64,000 nucleotides of DNA from Vandammella animalimorsus. GTDB lineage: Bacteria > Pseudomonadota > Gammaproteobacteria > Burkholderiales > Burkholderiaceae_C. Both the position numbers and the translations under genes were made by a program. The notes under the pieces were generated by a model. The model worked only from the letters and a program-made list of their open reading frames with translations, was not told where the DNA came from and ran no database searches. The stretch is from positions 1-64,000 of the forward strand of contig NZ_NSJB01000012.1 in the NCBI RefSeq assembly GCF_002285265.1, read 5' to 3'. How positions within the stretch are numbered: the first letter of the stretch is position 1; each line of letters begins with the position of its first letter. Positions 35,245-44,869 of this stretch are shown piece after piece.

Positions 35245-35361
35245 AAATTTTGCTGCCTTGGACTGCCCCAGGGCTTTTGCTGGTCTTCGCTTTTGCTTTC
35301 GTCTTGCCAGCCGTTTGTCTTGGGCTTGGCTTTCAAGATTTCGTCATCAGCGAAGCCTCGC

Positions 35362-35391
35362 ATTGTATAGCAATTTTCAGCGCTTTTGCAA
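35362..35391 (-). promoter_or_regulatory. Promoter of the three-tRNA operon
   Basis: On the minus strand TTGCAA (35391-35386) and TACAAT (35367-35362) are 18 bases apart, overlapping the 3' end of gltX. It would start transcription about 110 bases before tRNA-Ala. Confidence 0.6.
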
Positions 35392-36798
35392 AAGTTCGAG
35401 AATTTTTTTCTGTCCCATCAATTCGAACACAGCGTCGATGGATGGCGTCTGCGCCACGCCCATGGTCAGCACGCGCGCGGGCATGGCCAGCTGGGGCATT
35501 TTCAGGCCCTGTTCCTTGAGCACTTGCTTGAAGGCGGCGCTGATGTGCGCGGCCTGCCACTGCGGCAGTGCGGCCAGGGCCAGGGCCAGGGCGTCGAGCG
35601 CCGGGCCGATGGCTGCGGTGACGTGCTGCTCGTAGTCGGCCTGGTTGATGCTGGGCTGCTCGCTGTAGAAGGGCTGGGCCCAGCGGGCCAGGTCTTCGAG
35701 GGTTTCGCAGCGGTCCTTGAAGAGCGCGACGATGGCCGGCAGGCGGCCATCGGCCAAGGCGGCGGCCTGGATGCCGCGCGCGGCCAGGCGCGGCGCCAGC
35801 AGTTCGGCCAGGGCGGTGTCGCTGGCCATTTTCATGTGCTGGGCATTGACCCAGCGCAGCTTGGCTTCGTCAAAGCGCGCGGCGCTGCTGCCCAGGTGAT
35901 CCAGATCGAACCACTGCAGGAATTGCTCGCGCGAGAAGATTTCGTCATCACCATGGCTCCAGCCCAGACGCGCCAGGTAGTTGACCATGGCATCGGCCAG
36001 ATAGCCTTCGTCGCGGTATTGCGTCACGGCCTTGGCGCCGTGGCGCTTGCTCATCTTCTCGCCCTGTTCGTTGAGCACGGTGGGCAGGTGGGCATAGACG
36101 GGCGGCTCTTTGCCCAATGCGCGGAAGATGTTGATCTGGCGCGGGGTGTTGTTGACGTGGTCGTCGCCGCGGATGACGTGGGTGATGCCCATGTCGATGT
36201 CGTCCACCACCACGCAGAAGTTGTAGGTGGGCGTGCCATCGGGGCGGGCGATGACGAGATCGTCCAGCTCGTCATTGCGGATTTCGATGCGGCCCTTGAC
36301 CTTGTCGTCCCAGGCGACCACGCCGCCTTGCGGGTTCTTGAAGCGCAGCACGGGCTGCACGCCTTCGGGCACGGGCGGCAGTTGTTTGCCCGGCTCGGGC
36401 CGCCAGGTGCCGTCGTAGCGGGGCTTTTGCTTGGCGGCCATCTGGCGCTCGCGCAGGGCATCGAGCTCGGCCACGCTCATGTAGCAGGGGTAGACCAAAC
36501 CTTGGGCCTGCATCTGCGCCAGCACTTCTTTGTAGCGCTCCATGCGCTGCATTTGATAGAACGGGCCTTCGTCGGGCGTCATGCCCAGCCAGGCCATGCT
36601 CTCCAGAATCACATCGACGGCGGCCTGGGTGGAGCGCTCCTGGTCGGTGTCTTCGATGCGCAGGATGAAGTCGCCGCCGTTGGCCTTGGCAAAGGCCCAG
36701 GGATACAGCGCGGAGCGGATGTTGCCCAGGTGGATGAAGCCGGTGGGCGAGGGGGCGAAGCGGGTGCGGACTTTGCCGCCAGTGGCTTGGGTGCTCAT
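35377..36798 (-). CDS. gltX: Glutamyl-tRNA synthetase
   Basis: Class I synthetase of 473 residues charging tRNA-Glu with glutamate. It starts with [23 protein letters not shown], the HIGH-region variant typical of GltX, and has KMSKS as [32 protein letters not shown] and the C-terminal helical anticodon-binding region follow. Length is normal for bacterial GltX. It lies upstream of tRNA-Glu in the same direction, though a separate tRNA promoter overlaps its 3' end. Whether it also charges tRNA-Gln cannot be judged from this window. Confidence 0.96.
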   Translation of the reverse strand: MSTQATGGKVRTRFAPSPTGFIHLGNIRSALYPWAFAKANGGDFILRIEDTDQERSTQAAVDVILESMAWLGMTPDEGPFYQMQRMERYKEVLAQMQAQGLVYPCYMSVAELDALRERQMAAKQKPRYDGTWRPEPGKQLPPVPEGVQPVLRFKNPQGGVVAWDDKVKGRIEIRNDELDDLVIARPDGTPTYNFCVVVDDIDMGITHVIRGDDHVNNTPRQINIFRALGKEPPVYAHLPTVLNEQGEKMSKRHGAKAVTQYRDEGYLADAMVNYLARLGWSHGDDEIFSREQFLQWFDLDHLGSSAARFDEAKLRWVNAQHMKMASDTALAELLAPRLAARGIQAAALADGRLPAIVALFKDRCETLEDLARWAQPFYSEQPSINQADYEQHVTAAIGPALDALALALAALPQWQAAHISAAFKQVLKEQGLKMPQLAMPARVLTMGVAQTPSIDAVFELMGQKKILELLQKR

Positions 36799-36861
36799 GG
36801 TGCGTGCGGGTGGTGCTGGGTGTGTGGCGGATGGGGGCTCGAATGGGGGCTCAAATAGGGC

Positions 36862-38100
36862 TCACAAGGCCTGCAGGCCACGCTGCAGATCGCGCTGCAG
36901 GTCGTCCGGGTGCTCCAGCCCGACTGAGATGCGCAGCAGCCCCTGGCCAATGCCGGCGGCCTGGCGCTGCGCCTCACTCAGCCGGCCGTGCGAGGTGGTG
37001 GCCGGGTGCGAGATGGTGGTCTTGACGTCGCCGAGGTTGGTGGTGCGGCTGAGCAGCTGGCATTGGTCGATGAGGGCAAAGGCATTGGCGCGCAGTTGCT
37101 CGGGCGATTGGCCAGGCACTTCAAAGGCCAGCACCGCGCCGCCTGCGCCGCCTTGCTGGCGCATGGCCAGCGCGTGCTGCGGGTGGCTGGCCAGGCCCGG
37201 GTAGTAGACCCGCCCGACCTTGGGGTGCTGCTCCAGCCACTGGGCCAACGCCAGCGCATGGCGGCTTTGGGCCTGCATGCGCACGAACAGGGTTTCCATG
37301 CTTTTGAGCACGACCCAGGCATTGAAGGGCGAGAGGCTGAAGCCGGCCGTGCGCAGGTAGGGGCCGAGCTTTTGCTCCACCAGCGCATGGCTGCCGCAGA
37401 CGGCGCCAGCCATCACCCGGCCCTGCCCTTCGAGGAATTTGGTGCCCGAGTGCAGCACGAAATCGGCCCCCAGCGGCGCGGCCTGTTGCAGCGCAGGCGT
37501 CAAAAAGGAGTTGTCCACCGCCAGCCAGGCGCCGCTGTTGTGCGCCAGATCGGCCAGAGCCTGGATGTCGCAGACCTCGGTCAGCGGATTGGTGGGCGTC
37601 TCCGCAAACAGCAGCCTGGTGCGCCCGGGGCGGATGGCCTGGCGCCATTCGTTCACGTCGGTCTGCGAGACGAAGCTCGTTTCCACGCCAAAGCGCTGCA
37701 GCTCACTGCCCAGCAGCCTGATGGTGGAGCCAAACATGGAGCGCGAGGCGACGATGTGGTCGCCGCTTTGCAGCAGGCCATAGGCCAGCGTGGCGATCGC
37801 CGCCATGCCGGTGGCCGTGCCCAGCGCGCACTCGGTGCCCTCAAGTGCGGCCAGGCGCTGCTCGAAGCTGGTGACGGTGGGGTTGGCGGTGCGGGTGTAG
37901 GTAAAGCCCGGCTGCTCACCGGCAAAGCGCTGCGCCGATGTTGCGGCATCGGGCTGCACGTAGCTGCTGGTGAGGAACAGGGCTTCGGAATGCTCGCCGT
38001 ACTGGCTGGGCGCCAGGGCCTGGCGCACGGCTAGGCTCTGGCGGTGCAGGCCCTCCGGCAAGGGCGAAGAGGTTTCTGGGTCGGTCACGGGAAATTCCAT
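36862..38100 (-). CDS. metZ: O-succinylhomoserine sulfhydrylase
   Basis: A 412-residue Cys/Met-metabolism PLP enzyme making homocysteine from an activated homoserine and sulfide. Family landmarks: LFLTSSYVQPDAATSAQRFAG, YTRTANPTVTSFEQRLAALEG, ATGMAAIATLAYGLL, AETPTNPLTEVCDI, the PLP lysine in HSGTKFLEGQGRVMAGAV, and NLGDVKTTISHPATTSHGRL. The EGQGRVMAG sequence is characteristic of MetZ rather than MetB or MetC. The ATG at 38100 is used. Upstream in-frame sequence is low in similarity. It lies between rimM and gltX on the same strand. Confidence 0.92.
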   Translation of the reverse strand: MEFPVTDPETSSPLPEGLHRQSLAVRQALAPSQYGEHSEALFLTSSYVQPDAATSAQRFAGEQPGFTYTRTANPTVTSFEQRLAALEGTECALGTATGMAAIATLAYGLLQSGDHIVASRSMFGSTIRLLGSELQRFGVETSFVSQTDVNEWRQAIRPGRTRLLFAETPTNPLTEVCDIQALADLAHNSGAWLAVDNSFLTPALQQAAPLGADFVLHSGTKFLEGQGRVMAGAVCGSHALVEQKLGPYLRTAGFSLSPFNAWVVLKSMETLFVRMQAQSRHALALAQWLEQHPKVGRVYYPGLASHPQHALAMRQQGGAGGAVLAFEVPGQSPEQLRANAFALIDQCQLLSRTTNLGDVKTTISHPATTSHGRLSEAQRQAAGIGQGLLRISVGLEHPDDLQRDLQRGLQAL

Positions 38101-38194
38101 TGAGTTGCGGGCCCACGGCGCCGCTGCGCCTGGGCAGGCTTGCCGGTGTCGGCAGCGCGCGCCGCGCCTGCCGCGTGCATGGGGCAAGCTGCCA

Positions 38195-38899
38195 TCAGTA
38201 ATCGGGCTGCCAGTCCACGACGATCTGCCCATCGGTCAGCGAAACGCTGTCCACATAGGCATCGACGAAGGGGATCAGGTGTTCGCGCAGGCGCGGCGCA
38301 GGCGCATCGGGAGCATCGGCCGGGGGCTGCTCGCGCACCACCAGCACCGACTGCGGGCCGTTGGAGAGCATCTCAGCCACCGTGCCCAGCACCACGGCCT
38401 GCCGGTTGCGCACCTGCAGGCCGAGCAGATCCACCCAGTAGAACTCGCCCTCGGGCAGCGCCGGGAAGGCGCTGCGCGGCAAGGCAATGGTGGCGCCGCG
38501 CAGGGCCTGCGCCACATCGCGGTCGTCAACGCCCTGCAGCTGCGCCACCAGCGCATCGCCTTGCGGCTTGAGCTGCAGCACATGCACCTGCAGCGGCGCA
38601 TCGAAATGGCGCGGGCCCTGGCGGCGCCGCGCATCGGGCGGCGCGATGAACCAGTCGCGCGCCTCGTGCAGAGCATCGGCATCGGCGCTGAACGGCGCGA
38701 GCTTGATCCAGCCGCGCACGCCCCAGGCCCCGGTGATGCGCGCCAGGTCGATCAGGGGCGCGGGCGGCGCCTTGGCCATCAGTTGCGCCAAGGCCTGGCG
38801 CAACTGCGGCCCCGCAGGCGCGGCCGCCTCGGGCGATGGCGTGGGCCCGGCTGCGGCGCGGGCGCTGGCACGGGGATGGGTGGGCTTGCGGTGCGGCAT
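38195..38899 (-). CDS. rimM: Ribosome maturation factor RimM
   Basis: A 234-residue 30S assembly factor that binds uS19 and helps fold the 16S 3' domain. An Ala/Pro-rich N-terminal extension (about 45 residues) precedes the RimM domain, which begins LIDLARITGAWGVRGWIKLAPFS. The PRC-barrel half contains EGEFYWVDLLGLQVRN, VAEMLSNGPQSVLVV and LIPFVDAYVDSVSL. It follows rpsP, as in the universal rpsP-rimM-trmD-rplS operon, but trmD and rplS are not next to it. metZ follows instead. An alternative start at MAKAPPAP would remove the low-complexity lead. Confidence 0.92.
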   Translation of the reverse strand: MPHRKPTHPRASARAAAGPTPSPEAAAPAGPQLRQALAQLMAKAPPAPLIDLARITGAWGVRGWIKLAPFSADADALHEARDWFIAPPDARRRQGPRHFDAPLQVHVLQLKPQGDALVAQLQGVDDRDVAQALRGATIALPRSAFPALPEGEFYWVDLLGLQVRNRQAVVLGTVAEMLSNGPQSVLVVREQPPADAPDAPAPRLREHLIPFVDAYVDSVSLTDGQIVVDWQPDY

Positions 38900-39138
38900 A
38901 AGCGAATGGGCAGGTTCGGGCGGCCTGGGCAGCTTGGACGGCCTGGGGGGCTGGCAGGCCTTGCGGGCGACGCGCCTGGCGCGTGGCGCGTGGCGCATGC
39001 GCCAGGCCATAAAAAAACAGGCGCTGCACCACTTGCGTGGCCAGGGCCTGTCGATTGCCAACGGGCAGCGGCCAGGAAACCCGCGCCGCCCGAAAGACCT
39101 CGCGCAAAAGGCCCGCCTGGGGCCTCTTGCTCTGTGCA

Positions 39139-39396
39139 TCAAGCAGCCACTTGCTGCTTGGCCGATTGCTTGATCAGGCGCTGCACGGTCTCCGATGCCT
39201 GGGCGCCCACGCCTTGCCAGTAGCTCAGGCGGTCATGGCTGAGCTGCAGGCCTTGCTCGGCGCCACGGGCGTTGGGGTTGTAGTAGCCAATGCGCTCGAT
39301 GAAGCGGCCATCGCGGCGCACGCGCTTGTCGGCCACGACGATGTTGTAAAACGGACGGGCCTTGGAGCCGCCGCGGGAGAGTCTGATTACGACCAT
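39139..39396 (-). CDS. rpsP: 30S ribosomal protein S16
   Basis: An 85-residue bS16, needed for 30S assembly. [20 protein letters not shown] is the standard N-terminus, followed by [14 protein letters not shown] and [21 protein letters not shown]. The start at 39396 has AAGGAA upstream; a longer frame to 39519 has no similarity. On the minus strand a TATAAT at 39533-39528 is a likely -10 for the operon. First gene of the rpsP-rimM unit. Confidence 0.97.
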   Translation of the reverse strand: MVVIRLSRGGSKARPFYNIVVADKRVRRDGRFIERIGYYNPNARGAEQGLQLSHDRLSYWQGVGAQASETVQRLIKQSAKQQVAA

Positions 39397-39608
39397 TGCG
39401 AGAATTTCCTTTGGGCCTGCATGGCTGGCGCGCAAGCAAAACCCGCGCGGCACATGCAAAAAAATCCGCAGCGTTGAGAGACACGCGACATGACCACCCG
39501 GCCAGCGACGACGCTGCAAAGCGCGCGATTATAGCAACAGCCAGGCGGCGCAGCGCAACCGGCGCTGGCGCCCGCGGCGCGCGACAGGGCAATGGCACAA
39601 TCGCCCCC

Positions 39609-40091
39609 ATGAAGCCGACCGCCCGCACCACCGCCCGCTGCGCCCCCAGCCCCGAGCACGACCAGGCCGGCCCGGCGCATGCCCGGCCGCCGCATGGCGA
39701 GCGCGCCACGCGCCAGCGCGCGGCCATCCGCGCCGTGCTGCAGCGCGAGGCGCGCCCGCTCTCCCCGCCCGAGGTGCTCAGCGCCGCGCAGCAGCTCGTG
39801 CCGGGCCTGGGCATTGCCACGGTGTACCGCAACCTCAAGGCCATGGTCGAGGCCGGCGAGCTCAGCCCCGTGCCGCTGCCGGGCGATCGCCTGTACTACG
39901 AGCTGGCCCACCAGGCCGAGCACCACCACCACCACTTCCGCTGCCAGGGCTGTGAAAAGGTGTTCGACGTGCACGGCTGCAACGACACCTTCGCGCGCCT
40001 GCTGCCCGAGGGCTTTGTGCTGCAAAGCCACGACATCACGCTCTACGGCCTGTGCCCGGCCTGCAGCGGCAACGGCGACGCGGCCGAGTAA
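39609..40091 (+). CDS. Fur-family metal-responsive transcriptional repressor
   Basis: A 160-residue Fur-superfamily regulator. After an Arg/Pro-rich lead of about 35 residues comes the winged-helix DNA-binding domain (LSPPEVLSAAQQLVPGLGIATVYRNLKAMVEAGEL). Then the metal-binding/dimer domain with HQAEHHHHHFRCQGCEKVFDVHGC, and a second CPAC near the C-terminus. Two CxxC-type pairs are present, so a structural zinc site is likely. The C-terminal features do not distinguish Fur, Zur or PerR; the HHHHHF run and the short C-terminus are closer to Zur/PerR-like paralogues. It is divergent from rpsP and is followed by the endonuclease V gene. Confidence 0.85.
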   Translation: MKPTARTTARCAPSPEHDQAGPAHARPPHGERATRQRAAIRAVLQREARPLSPPEVLSAAQQLVPGLGIATVYRNLKAMVEAGELSPVPLPGDRLYYELAHQAEHHHHHFRCQGCEKVFDVHGCNDTFARLLPEGFVLQSHDITLYGLCPACSGNGDAAE

Positions 40092-40142
40092 TGCCCCGGC
40101 GCCCATGCCCCGGCATCTGTATGGCCCAACTGGCATGAGGGC

Positions 40143-40532
40143 ATGACCCGCATCAACCTCGTCGCCCCCGCCGAGCTGTGCGACCAGCACCTGCTGGCCG
40201 AGCACCGCGAGCTCACGCGCATCCCCAACGCCGTCGCCAAGGGCAAATACCGCCTGCAGGGCCAGCCCCAGGACTATTGCCTGGGCACGGGCCACGTGCG
40301 CTTTTTCTTCGACAAGCTGGCGTTCCTGCAGCGCCGCTACGAGGCGCTGCACGCCGAGTGCCTGGCGCGCGGCTTCAAAGTGCAGCACATCTGGCCGGCC
40401 GCACTGCCTGCAGACCCGGCGCTGTGGCAGGACTACACGCCCACCGCCCAGGCCCTGGCGCTGAACCGCGCGCGCATTGCCGAGCGCATGCCGGCCCGCG
40501 CGCGCTTTACCGGCGGCGCCCCAAAAGCCTGA
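40143..40532 (+). CDS. T4 endonuclease V-like pyrimidine dimer DNA glycosylase
   Basis: A 129-residue homologue of bacteriophage T4 DenV, a base-excision enzyme that cuts at cyclobutane pyrimidine dimers. It starts MTRINLV, so removal of Met exposes the catalytic N-terminal Thr2. The catalytic glutamate is conserved as Glu23 in HRELTRIP. Further matches are LGTGHVRFFFDKLAFLQRRYEALHAECLARGF and the C-terminal DYTPTAQALALNRARIAERM. The T4 tail region is shorter. A GAGG ribosome site precedes the ATG at 40143. Such genes are patchy in bacteria and probably spread by phages. It may be cotranscribed with the Fur-like gene, 51 bases upstream. Confidence 0.88.
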   Translation: MTRINLVAPAELCDQHLLAEHRELTRIPNAVAKGKYRLQGQPQDYCLGTGHVRFFFDKLAFLQRRYEALHAECLARGFKVQHIWPAALPADPALWQDYTPTAQALALNRARIAERMPARARFTGGAPKA

Positions 40533-40580
40533 CTGACCGACCCGCCGTGCAGAGACTTTGCGCAGGCTCTGACACTGCTC

Positions 40581-41720
40581 TTACACCGCCACGTCTTCCA
40601 GCGGCCAGCGCGGCAGCACGTCAAAGCTCCAGACGCGGCTGGGCTCCTGCAGGCCGGCCTGCAATCGCATGGCGGCGGCCAGCGCGATCATGGCGCCGTT
40701 GTCGGTGCACAGGTACAGCTCGGGGTAATGCACGCGCACGCCGCGCCGGGCGCAGGCCGCATCCAGCGTGGCGCGCAACAGGCGGTTGGCGCCCACGCCG
40801 CCGGCCACCACCAGGCGCTGCAGCCCGGTCTGGCGCAAAGCCAGCAAGGCCTTGCGCACCAGCACGTCAACAATGGCCGCCTGGGTGCTGGCGGCCAGGT
40901 CGTGGCGGCGCGCCTGGGCCTGCTCGCCCAGGCGCTGCACCTGGGTGAGCACGGCCGTTTTCAGCCCGGCAAAGGAGAAATCCAGGTTGTCGCCGCGCAG
41001 CAGCGGGCGCGGCAGGTCAAAAGCCTGGGCATCGCCCTGCTCGGCCAGCCGCGCCAGCTCCGGCCCGCCCGGATAGGGCAGGCCCAGCAGCTTGGCCGAT
41101 TTGTCAAAGGCCTCACCCGCGGCGTCGTCGATGGTTTCGCCCAGCAACTGATAGCGCCCCACGCCATCGACGCGCATCAGCTGGGTGTGCCCGCCCGAGA
41201 CCAGCAGCGCCACGAAGGGAAATTGCGGCGGATCGGCGCTGAGAAAGGGCGAGAGCAAATGCCCCTCCAGATGGTGCACGCCCAGCACCGGCGTGCCCAG
41301 CGCCGCGCCCAGCGCGCAGGCCACGCCCGCGCCAACCAGCAGCGCCCCGGCCAGGCCAGGGCCCTTGGTGTAGGCGATGACGTCGAGCTCTTGCAGGCTG
41401 CAGCCGGCCTGCTGCAGCACCTGCTGCGTCAGCGGCAGCACGCGGCGGATGTGGTCGCGGCTGGCCAGCTCGGGCACCACGCCGCCATAGAGCCGGTGCA
41501 TGTCGATCTGGCTGTGCAGCGCATGGGCCAGCAACTGCGGCACAGGCGGGCTGGCCGCGCCGGGCGCTGCCGGCTGCGTCTGCACCAGGGCCACGCCGGT
41601 TTCGTCGCAGGAGGACTCGATGCCCAGCACCCGCAAGGGCCGGGTGGCCGCATCCAGGGCCGGCGACAAGGCCTGGGGGGATGGGGGCGCGGCGTTGGGC
41701 AAAGGCATGGGCGGATTCAT
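40581..41720 (-). CDS. tsaD: tRNA N6-adenosine threonylcarbamoyltransferase TsaD
   Basis: Transfers the threonylcarbamoyl group to A37 of ANN-decoding tRNAs (t6A), acting with TsaB and TsaE. The 379-residue protein begins the fold with [16 protein letters not shown]. It has the metal-binding [12 protein letters not shown], the ATP motifs [13 protein letters not shown] and FAGLKTAVL, and [19 protein letters not shown] with the TDNGAMIA end motif. About 28 residues at the N-terminus are Pro/Ala-rich and unconserved. The start codon overlaps the stop of the MATE gene (ATGA, 41717-41720), so the two form an operon. Confidence 0.96.
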   Translation of the reverse strand: MNPPMPLPNAAPPSPQALSPALDAATRPLRVLGIESSCDETGVALVQTQPAAPGAASPPVPQLLAHALHSQIDMHRLYGGVVPELASRDHIRRVLPLTQQVLQQAGCSLQELDVIAYTKGPGLAGALLVGAGVACALGAALGTPVLGVHHLEGHLLSPFLSADPPQFPFVALLVSGGHTQLMRVDGVGRYQLLGETIDDAAGEAFDKSAKLLGLPYPGGPELARLAEQGDAQAFDLPRPLLRGDNLDFSFAGLKTAVLTQVQRLGEQAQARRHDLAASTQAAIVDVLVRKALLALRQTGLQRLVVAGGVGANRLLRATLDAACARRGVRVHYPELYLCTDNGAMIALAAAMRLQAGLQEPSRVWSFDVLPRWPLEDVAV

Positions 41721-43108
41721 TCAAGTCCCGGCAGGGCCGCTGCGCGGTCGCGGCCGGGCGCGCCATTATCCGGGCAATCGGCCCGCGCCACGCGCCACAG
41801 CAGCCCGCACAGCAGCGCCGCCACCAGCAGCAAGGCGGTGGCGCTGGTCATCCAGAAAGCCTGCGGCGCCTGCATGGCCGGCCACGGCCCCAGACCCTGG
41901 AAGGCCAGCAGGTAGCCGCCGCTCAGGCCCAGGCCCCACAGCAGCAGCGCGTAGAGAACGAAGGGCAGCACCGTGATGCGGTAGCTGCGCAGCACGAACA
42001 GCGCCACTGCCTGCAGCGCATCGCCCAGGTGGTAGGCCGCCACCCACAGCAGCAGCCCTTGCGCGAGCGCGGCGATGGCCGGGTCATTCACGTACAGCGC
42101 CGCCACCGGGCCGGCGGCCAGGGCCAGCGCCGCCGCGGCCAGCAGGGCCAGCAGCGCGGCTGCGCCCAGGCCCAGGCCTGCGGCATGGCGGGCCCGAGCT
42201 GCGTCGCCCGCGCCGCGCCAGTGGCTCACGCGCATGCTGGTGGCAATGCCCAGCGCCAGCGGCAGCATGTACAGCAGCGCGGCCACATTGCCGGCGATCT
42301 GGTGGCTGGCCGAGGCCAGCGTGCCCAGGCGGGCGATGAACAAGGCCATCAGCGTGAACGAGGTGACCTCGACCATCACCGACAGCCCGGCCGGCACGCC
42401 CAGGCGCACGAAGGCAGCCAGCTGGCGCCAGTCGGGCCGCTCCAGCCGCTGCCAGATGGCGTAGGGGGCATACAGGCCTTGCGTGCGCAGCAGCCACAGC
42501 GCCACGGCCAGCAGGCCGCAGTTGACCAGCAGCGTGGCCCAGGCGCAGCCGACCGCGCCCTGCGGCGCCAGCCCCGCGCCGCCAAACGTCAGCCAGACCG
42601 ACAGCGCGATCTTGGGCAGCAGCGCCGCCACCTGCAGCAGCGTGACCAGGCGCGGATGACCCAGGCTTTGGTTGAGCGTGCTGTAGAGGCGAAACAGCAG
42701 CGCCGGCGGCAGCGCCCAGGCCAGCACGGCCAGATAGCGCTCGGCCTCGGCCTGCAGGGCCGGCGGCACCTGGGCCGCGCGCAGCAGCGGCCCGGGCATC
42801 AGCAGCACCACCATGCCCAGCACGATGCAGGCAGCGCACAGATACAGCGCCTGGCGCAGCGAGCGCCCGACCTCGCCATGGCGGCGCGCGCCCTGCAGCT
42901 CGGCCCAGATCGGCAGCAGCGCCTGCAGCACGCCCATCAGTCCGACATAGACGCTGATGTAGATGGCCGTGCCCACCGACAGCGCGGCCAGCGCCTGGGC
43001 CGAGTGGCGCCCGGCCACCACGGTGTCGGTCACGCCAAAGGCCATCACGGCCAGCTGGCCGACAAAGACGACCCCGGTATGGCGGGCGATGGATTTGAGT
43101 TCGGACAT
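41717..43108 (-). CDS. MATE-family multidrug/Na+ efflux transporter
   Basis: A 463-residue polytopic membrane protein with about twelve helices. It belongs to the MATE family (NorM branch), which exports cationic drugs using Na+ or H+ gradients. The first helix region [27 protein letters not shown] is diagnostic, as are [20 protein letters not shown] and the second-half equivalent [25 protein letters not shown] with [21 protein letters not shown]. The C-terminus is a short charged tail overlapping tsaD by four bases. Substrate is not predictable. Confidence 0.9.
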   Translation of the reverse strand: MSELKSIARHTGVVFVGQLAVMAFGVTDTVVAGRHSAQALAALSVGTAIYISVYVGLMGVLQALLPIWAELQGARRHGEVGRSLRQALYLCAACIVLGMVVLLMPGPLLRAAQVPPALQAEAERYLAVLAWALPPALLFRLYSTLNQSLGHPRLVTLLQVAALLPKIALSVWLTFGGAGLAPQGAVGCAWATLLVNCGLLAVALWLLRTQGLYAPYAIWQRLERPDWRQLAAFVRLGVPAGLSVMVEVTSFTLMALFIARLGTLASASHQIAGNVAALLYMLPLALGIATSMRVSHWRGAGDAARARHAAGLGLGAAALLALLAAAALALAAGPVAALYVNDPAIAALAQGLLLWVAAYHLGDALQAVALFVLRSYRITVLPFVLYALLLWGLGLSGGYLLAFQGLGPWPAMQAPQAFWMTSATALLLVAALLCGLLWRVARADCPDNGAPGRDRAAALPGLE

Positions 43109-43168
43109 GGCAGCTGGGCTGTGCCTGCGCGCGGGCGCCGATGCACCGGCCGCGCGTCAAGCCAATGG

Positions 43169-43207
43169 AAAAACGCCACCTTCGCGCGCGGCAAGAGTGG
43201 CGTTTTT
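43169..43207 (-). terminator. Terminator after tRNA-Thr
   Basis: AAAAACGCCAC (43169-43179) pairs with GTGGCGTTTTT (43197-43207) around a GC-rich 17-base interior. On the minus strand it ends with a T run 45 bases past tRNA-Thr and before the MATE gene. Confidence 0.8.
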
Positions 43208-43251
43208 CGGGAGCTTGCCACCGGGCGGGCCGTTGCCGGTGGCGCAATGCG

Positions 43252-43327
43252 TGGTGCCGAATAGAGGAGTCGAACCCCCGACCTTCTCATTACGAATGAG
43301 CTGCTCTACCAACTGAGCTAATTCGGC
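43252..43327 (-). tRNA. tRNA-Thr (CGT)
   Basis: Minus-strand cloverleaf starting GCCGAATTAGCTCAGTTGG, anticodon loop TTCGTAA (anticodon CGT), T-arm GGTTCGACTCC, discriminator A and encoded CCA. The same G27-A43 mismatch as in E. coli tRNA-Thr(CGT) is present. Confidence 0.96.
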
Positions 43328-43333
43328 CCTTGT

Positions 43334-43360
43334 GAAAGGGCGCGATTATAGCGCCCTTTC
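43334..43360 (-). promoter_or_regulatory. Palindrome enclosing the tRNA-Thr -10 box
   Basis: GAAAGGGCGC (43334-43343) and GCGCCCTTTC (43351-43360) flank GATTATA, which is a TATAAT -10 box on the minus strand (43350-43345). The stem may terminate the fbp transcript while its loop carries the tRNA promoter. Confidence 0.55.
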
Positions 43361-43405
43361 ACCGCGCTCTCACAGCGGCGCGGCGCGATGGTTTTGCGCG
43401 GGCGC

Positions 43406-44428
43406 TCAAGACTGGCTGGCATCGAGCTCGGCGTAGTAGCGCTCGATGCGCTCAACCTCGTTCTTTGCGCCCATGATGACCGAGACGCGCTCGTGCAGTT
43501 GCGTGGGCTGGATGTCCAGGATGCGCTGGCGGCCGTTGCTGGCCGCGCCGCCGGCCTGCTCGATCAACCAGCCCATGGGGTTGGCCTCGTACATCAGGCG
43601 CAGCTTGCCGGGCTTGGCCGGCTCGCGCTGATCCCAGGGGTACATGAAGATGCCGCCACGGCTGAGGATGCGGTGGATGTCGGCCACCATGCTGGCGATC
43701 CAGCGCATGTTGAAGTTCTTGCCGCGCGGGCCCTCCTCGCCGGCCAGGCACTCGTCGATGTAGCGCCGCACGGCCCCATCCCAGTGGCGCATATTGCTCA
43801 TGTTGATGGAGAACTCCCGGGTGTCCTCGGGGATCCTGACGTTCTCCTCGATGAGCACGAACGAGCCCTGCTCGCGGTCCAGCGTGAACATGGCCACGCC
43901 ATCGCCCACGGTCAGCACCAGCGTGGTCTGCGGGCCAAAAACGCAGTAGCCCGCGGCCACCTGCCGCGCGCCCGGCTGCAGGAAGTCGTCCACCGTCACG
44001 CCGCGCTGCTCCTGGGGCTTTTCCAGCACGCTGAAGATGGTGCCGATGCTGACGTTGACGTCGATGTTGGACGAGCCATCGAGCGGGTCGAACAGCAGCA
44101 GGTACTCGCCCTGCGGATAGCGGTTGGGCACCAGGTAAATGCCCTCCATCTCCTCGCTGGCCATGGCCGCCAGGTGGCCGCCCCATTCGTTGGCCTCGAT
44201 CAGCACCTCGTTGGCGATGATGTCGAGCTTTTTCTGCACCTCGCCCTGCACGTTCTCGCTGCCGGCGCTGCCCATGGCCTCGCCCAGCGCGCCTTTGTTG
44301 ACTTCAAAACTGATGCGCTTGCAGGCGCGCGCCACGACCTCCAGCAGCAAGCGCAGCTGGGCCGGGATGCGGCCATCGACGCGCTGCTGCTCGACCAGGT
44401 AACGGGAGAGGGAAATTCTCTTGCTCAT
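43406..44428 (-). CDS. fbp: Fructose-1,6-bisphosphatase class 1
   Basis: Gluconeogenic and Calvin-cycle phosphatase of 340 residues removing the C1 phosphate of fructose-1,6-bisphosphate. Class 1 motifs: [26 protein letters not shown] (metal site), [52 protein letters not shown] and [23 protein letters not shown]. It starts three bases after the stop of the 145-residue gene of the inserted pair, so it now appears to be transcribed with pepN and that pair. In related genomes pepN and fbp are typically neighbours. Confidence 0.96.
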   Translation of the reverse strand: MSKRISLSRYLVEQQRVDGRIPAQLRLLLEVVARACKRISFEVNKGALGEAMGSAGSENVQGEVQKKLDIIANEVLIEANEWGGHLAAMASEEMEGIYLVPNRYPQGEYLLLFDPLDGSSNIDVNVSIGTIFSVLEKPQEQRGVTVDDFLQPGARQVAAGYCVFGPQTTLVLTVGDGVAMFTLDREQGSFVLIEENVRIPEDTREFSINMSNMRHWDGAVRRYIDECLAGEEGPRGKNFNMRWIASMVADIHRILSRGGIFMYPWDQREPAKPGKLRLMYEANPMGWLIEQAGGAASNGRQRILDIQPTQLHERVSVIMGAKNEVERIERYYAELDASQS

Positions 44429-44431
44429 GAA

Positions 44432-44869
44432 TCAAACCTTGGAAAGATCAAGTTGGCGATGCAGGTGAATCCTGGTTTCGGCGCTGAAGCGCCCAGCCAG
44501 ATCGGAACGAATATCGCCGGTCACGATGACGTGCCAGCCACAAATGTCTGCCATGGCATCCGGGCAGTGCTTTTGCAAAATTGCCAGTGTGCCCGCTCGC
44601 TTGCCTCTCAACTCACTCGGCTTGAATGGATGCACCTCGACGGCCAGGACTTTTCCGGCGCTTGCGCCCGTCTCAATGAAGTAGTCCCAGCGTTGTTGCT
44701 TGGGCATCAGCTTGAGCTCAGTCGTACAGGCATCGAAGTCCATGCTTTGCACGCATTTATGGCTGCGATGCTTGCCCTCGAGAACACGCTTCTTGTGCTC
44801 GCTTTTGAGAGCTTGTTTTCCTTCTTTGATACAGCAGGAAAACTGCGGATTCTGCGCCAAGCTCTTCAT
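44432..44869 (-). CDS. Uncharacterised 145-residue partner of the AAA ATPase
   Basis: A 145-residue soluble protein not recognised as any family. It is basic at the N-terminus (KEGKQALKSEHKKRVLEGKHRSHKC). Then come an acidic stretch (MDFDACTTELKLMP), and a central strand pattern RWDYFIE followed by KVLAVEVHPFKPSELRGKR. The Asp62/Glu78-x-His80/Lys90 arrangement is loosely reminiscent of PD-(D/E)xK nucleases but is not a clean match. Cysteines at 12, 13, 39, 48, 103 and 110-ish have no clear pairing. It overlaps the ATPase stop (ATGA) and ends three bases before fbp. Base composition is clearly lower in GC than the neighbours. An effector role is inference. Confidence 0.55.
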   Translation of the reverse strand: MKSLAQNPQFSCCIKEGKQALKSEHKKRVLEGKHRSHKCVQSMDFDACTTELKLMPKQQRWDYFIETGASAGKVLAVEVHPFKPSELRGKRAGTLAILQKHCPDAMADICGWHVIVTGDIRSDLAGRFSAETRIHLHRQLDLSKV

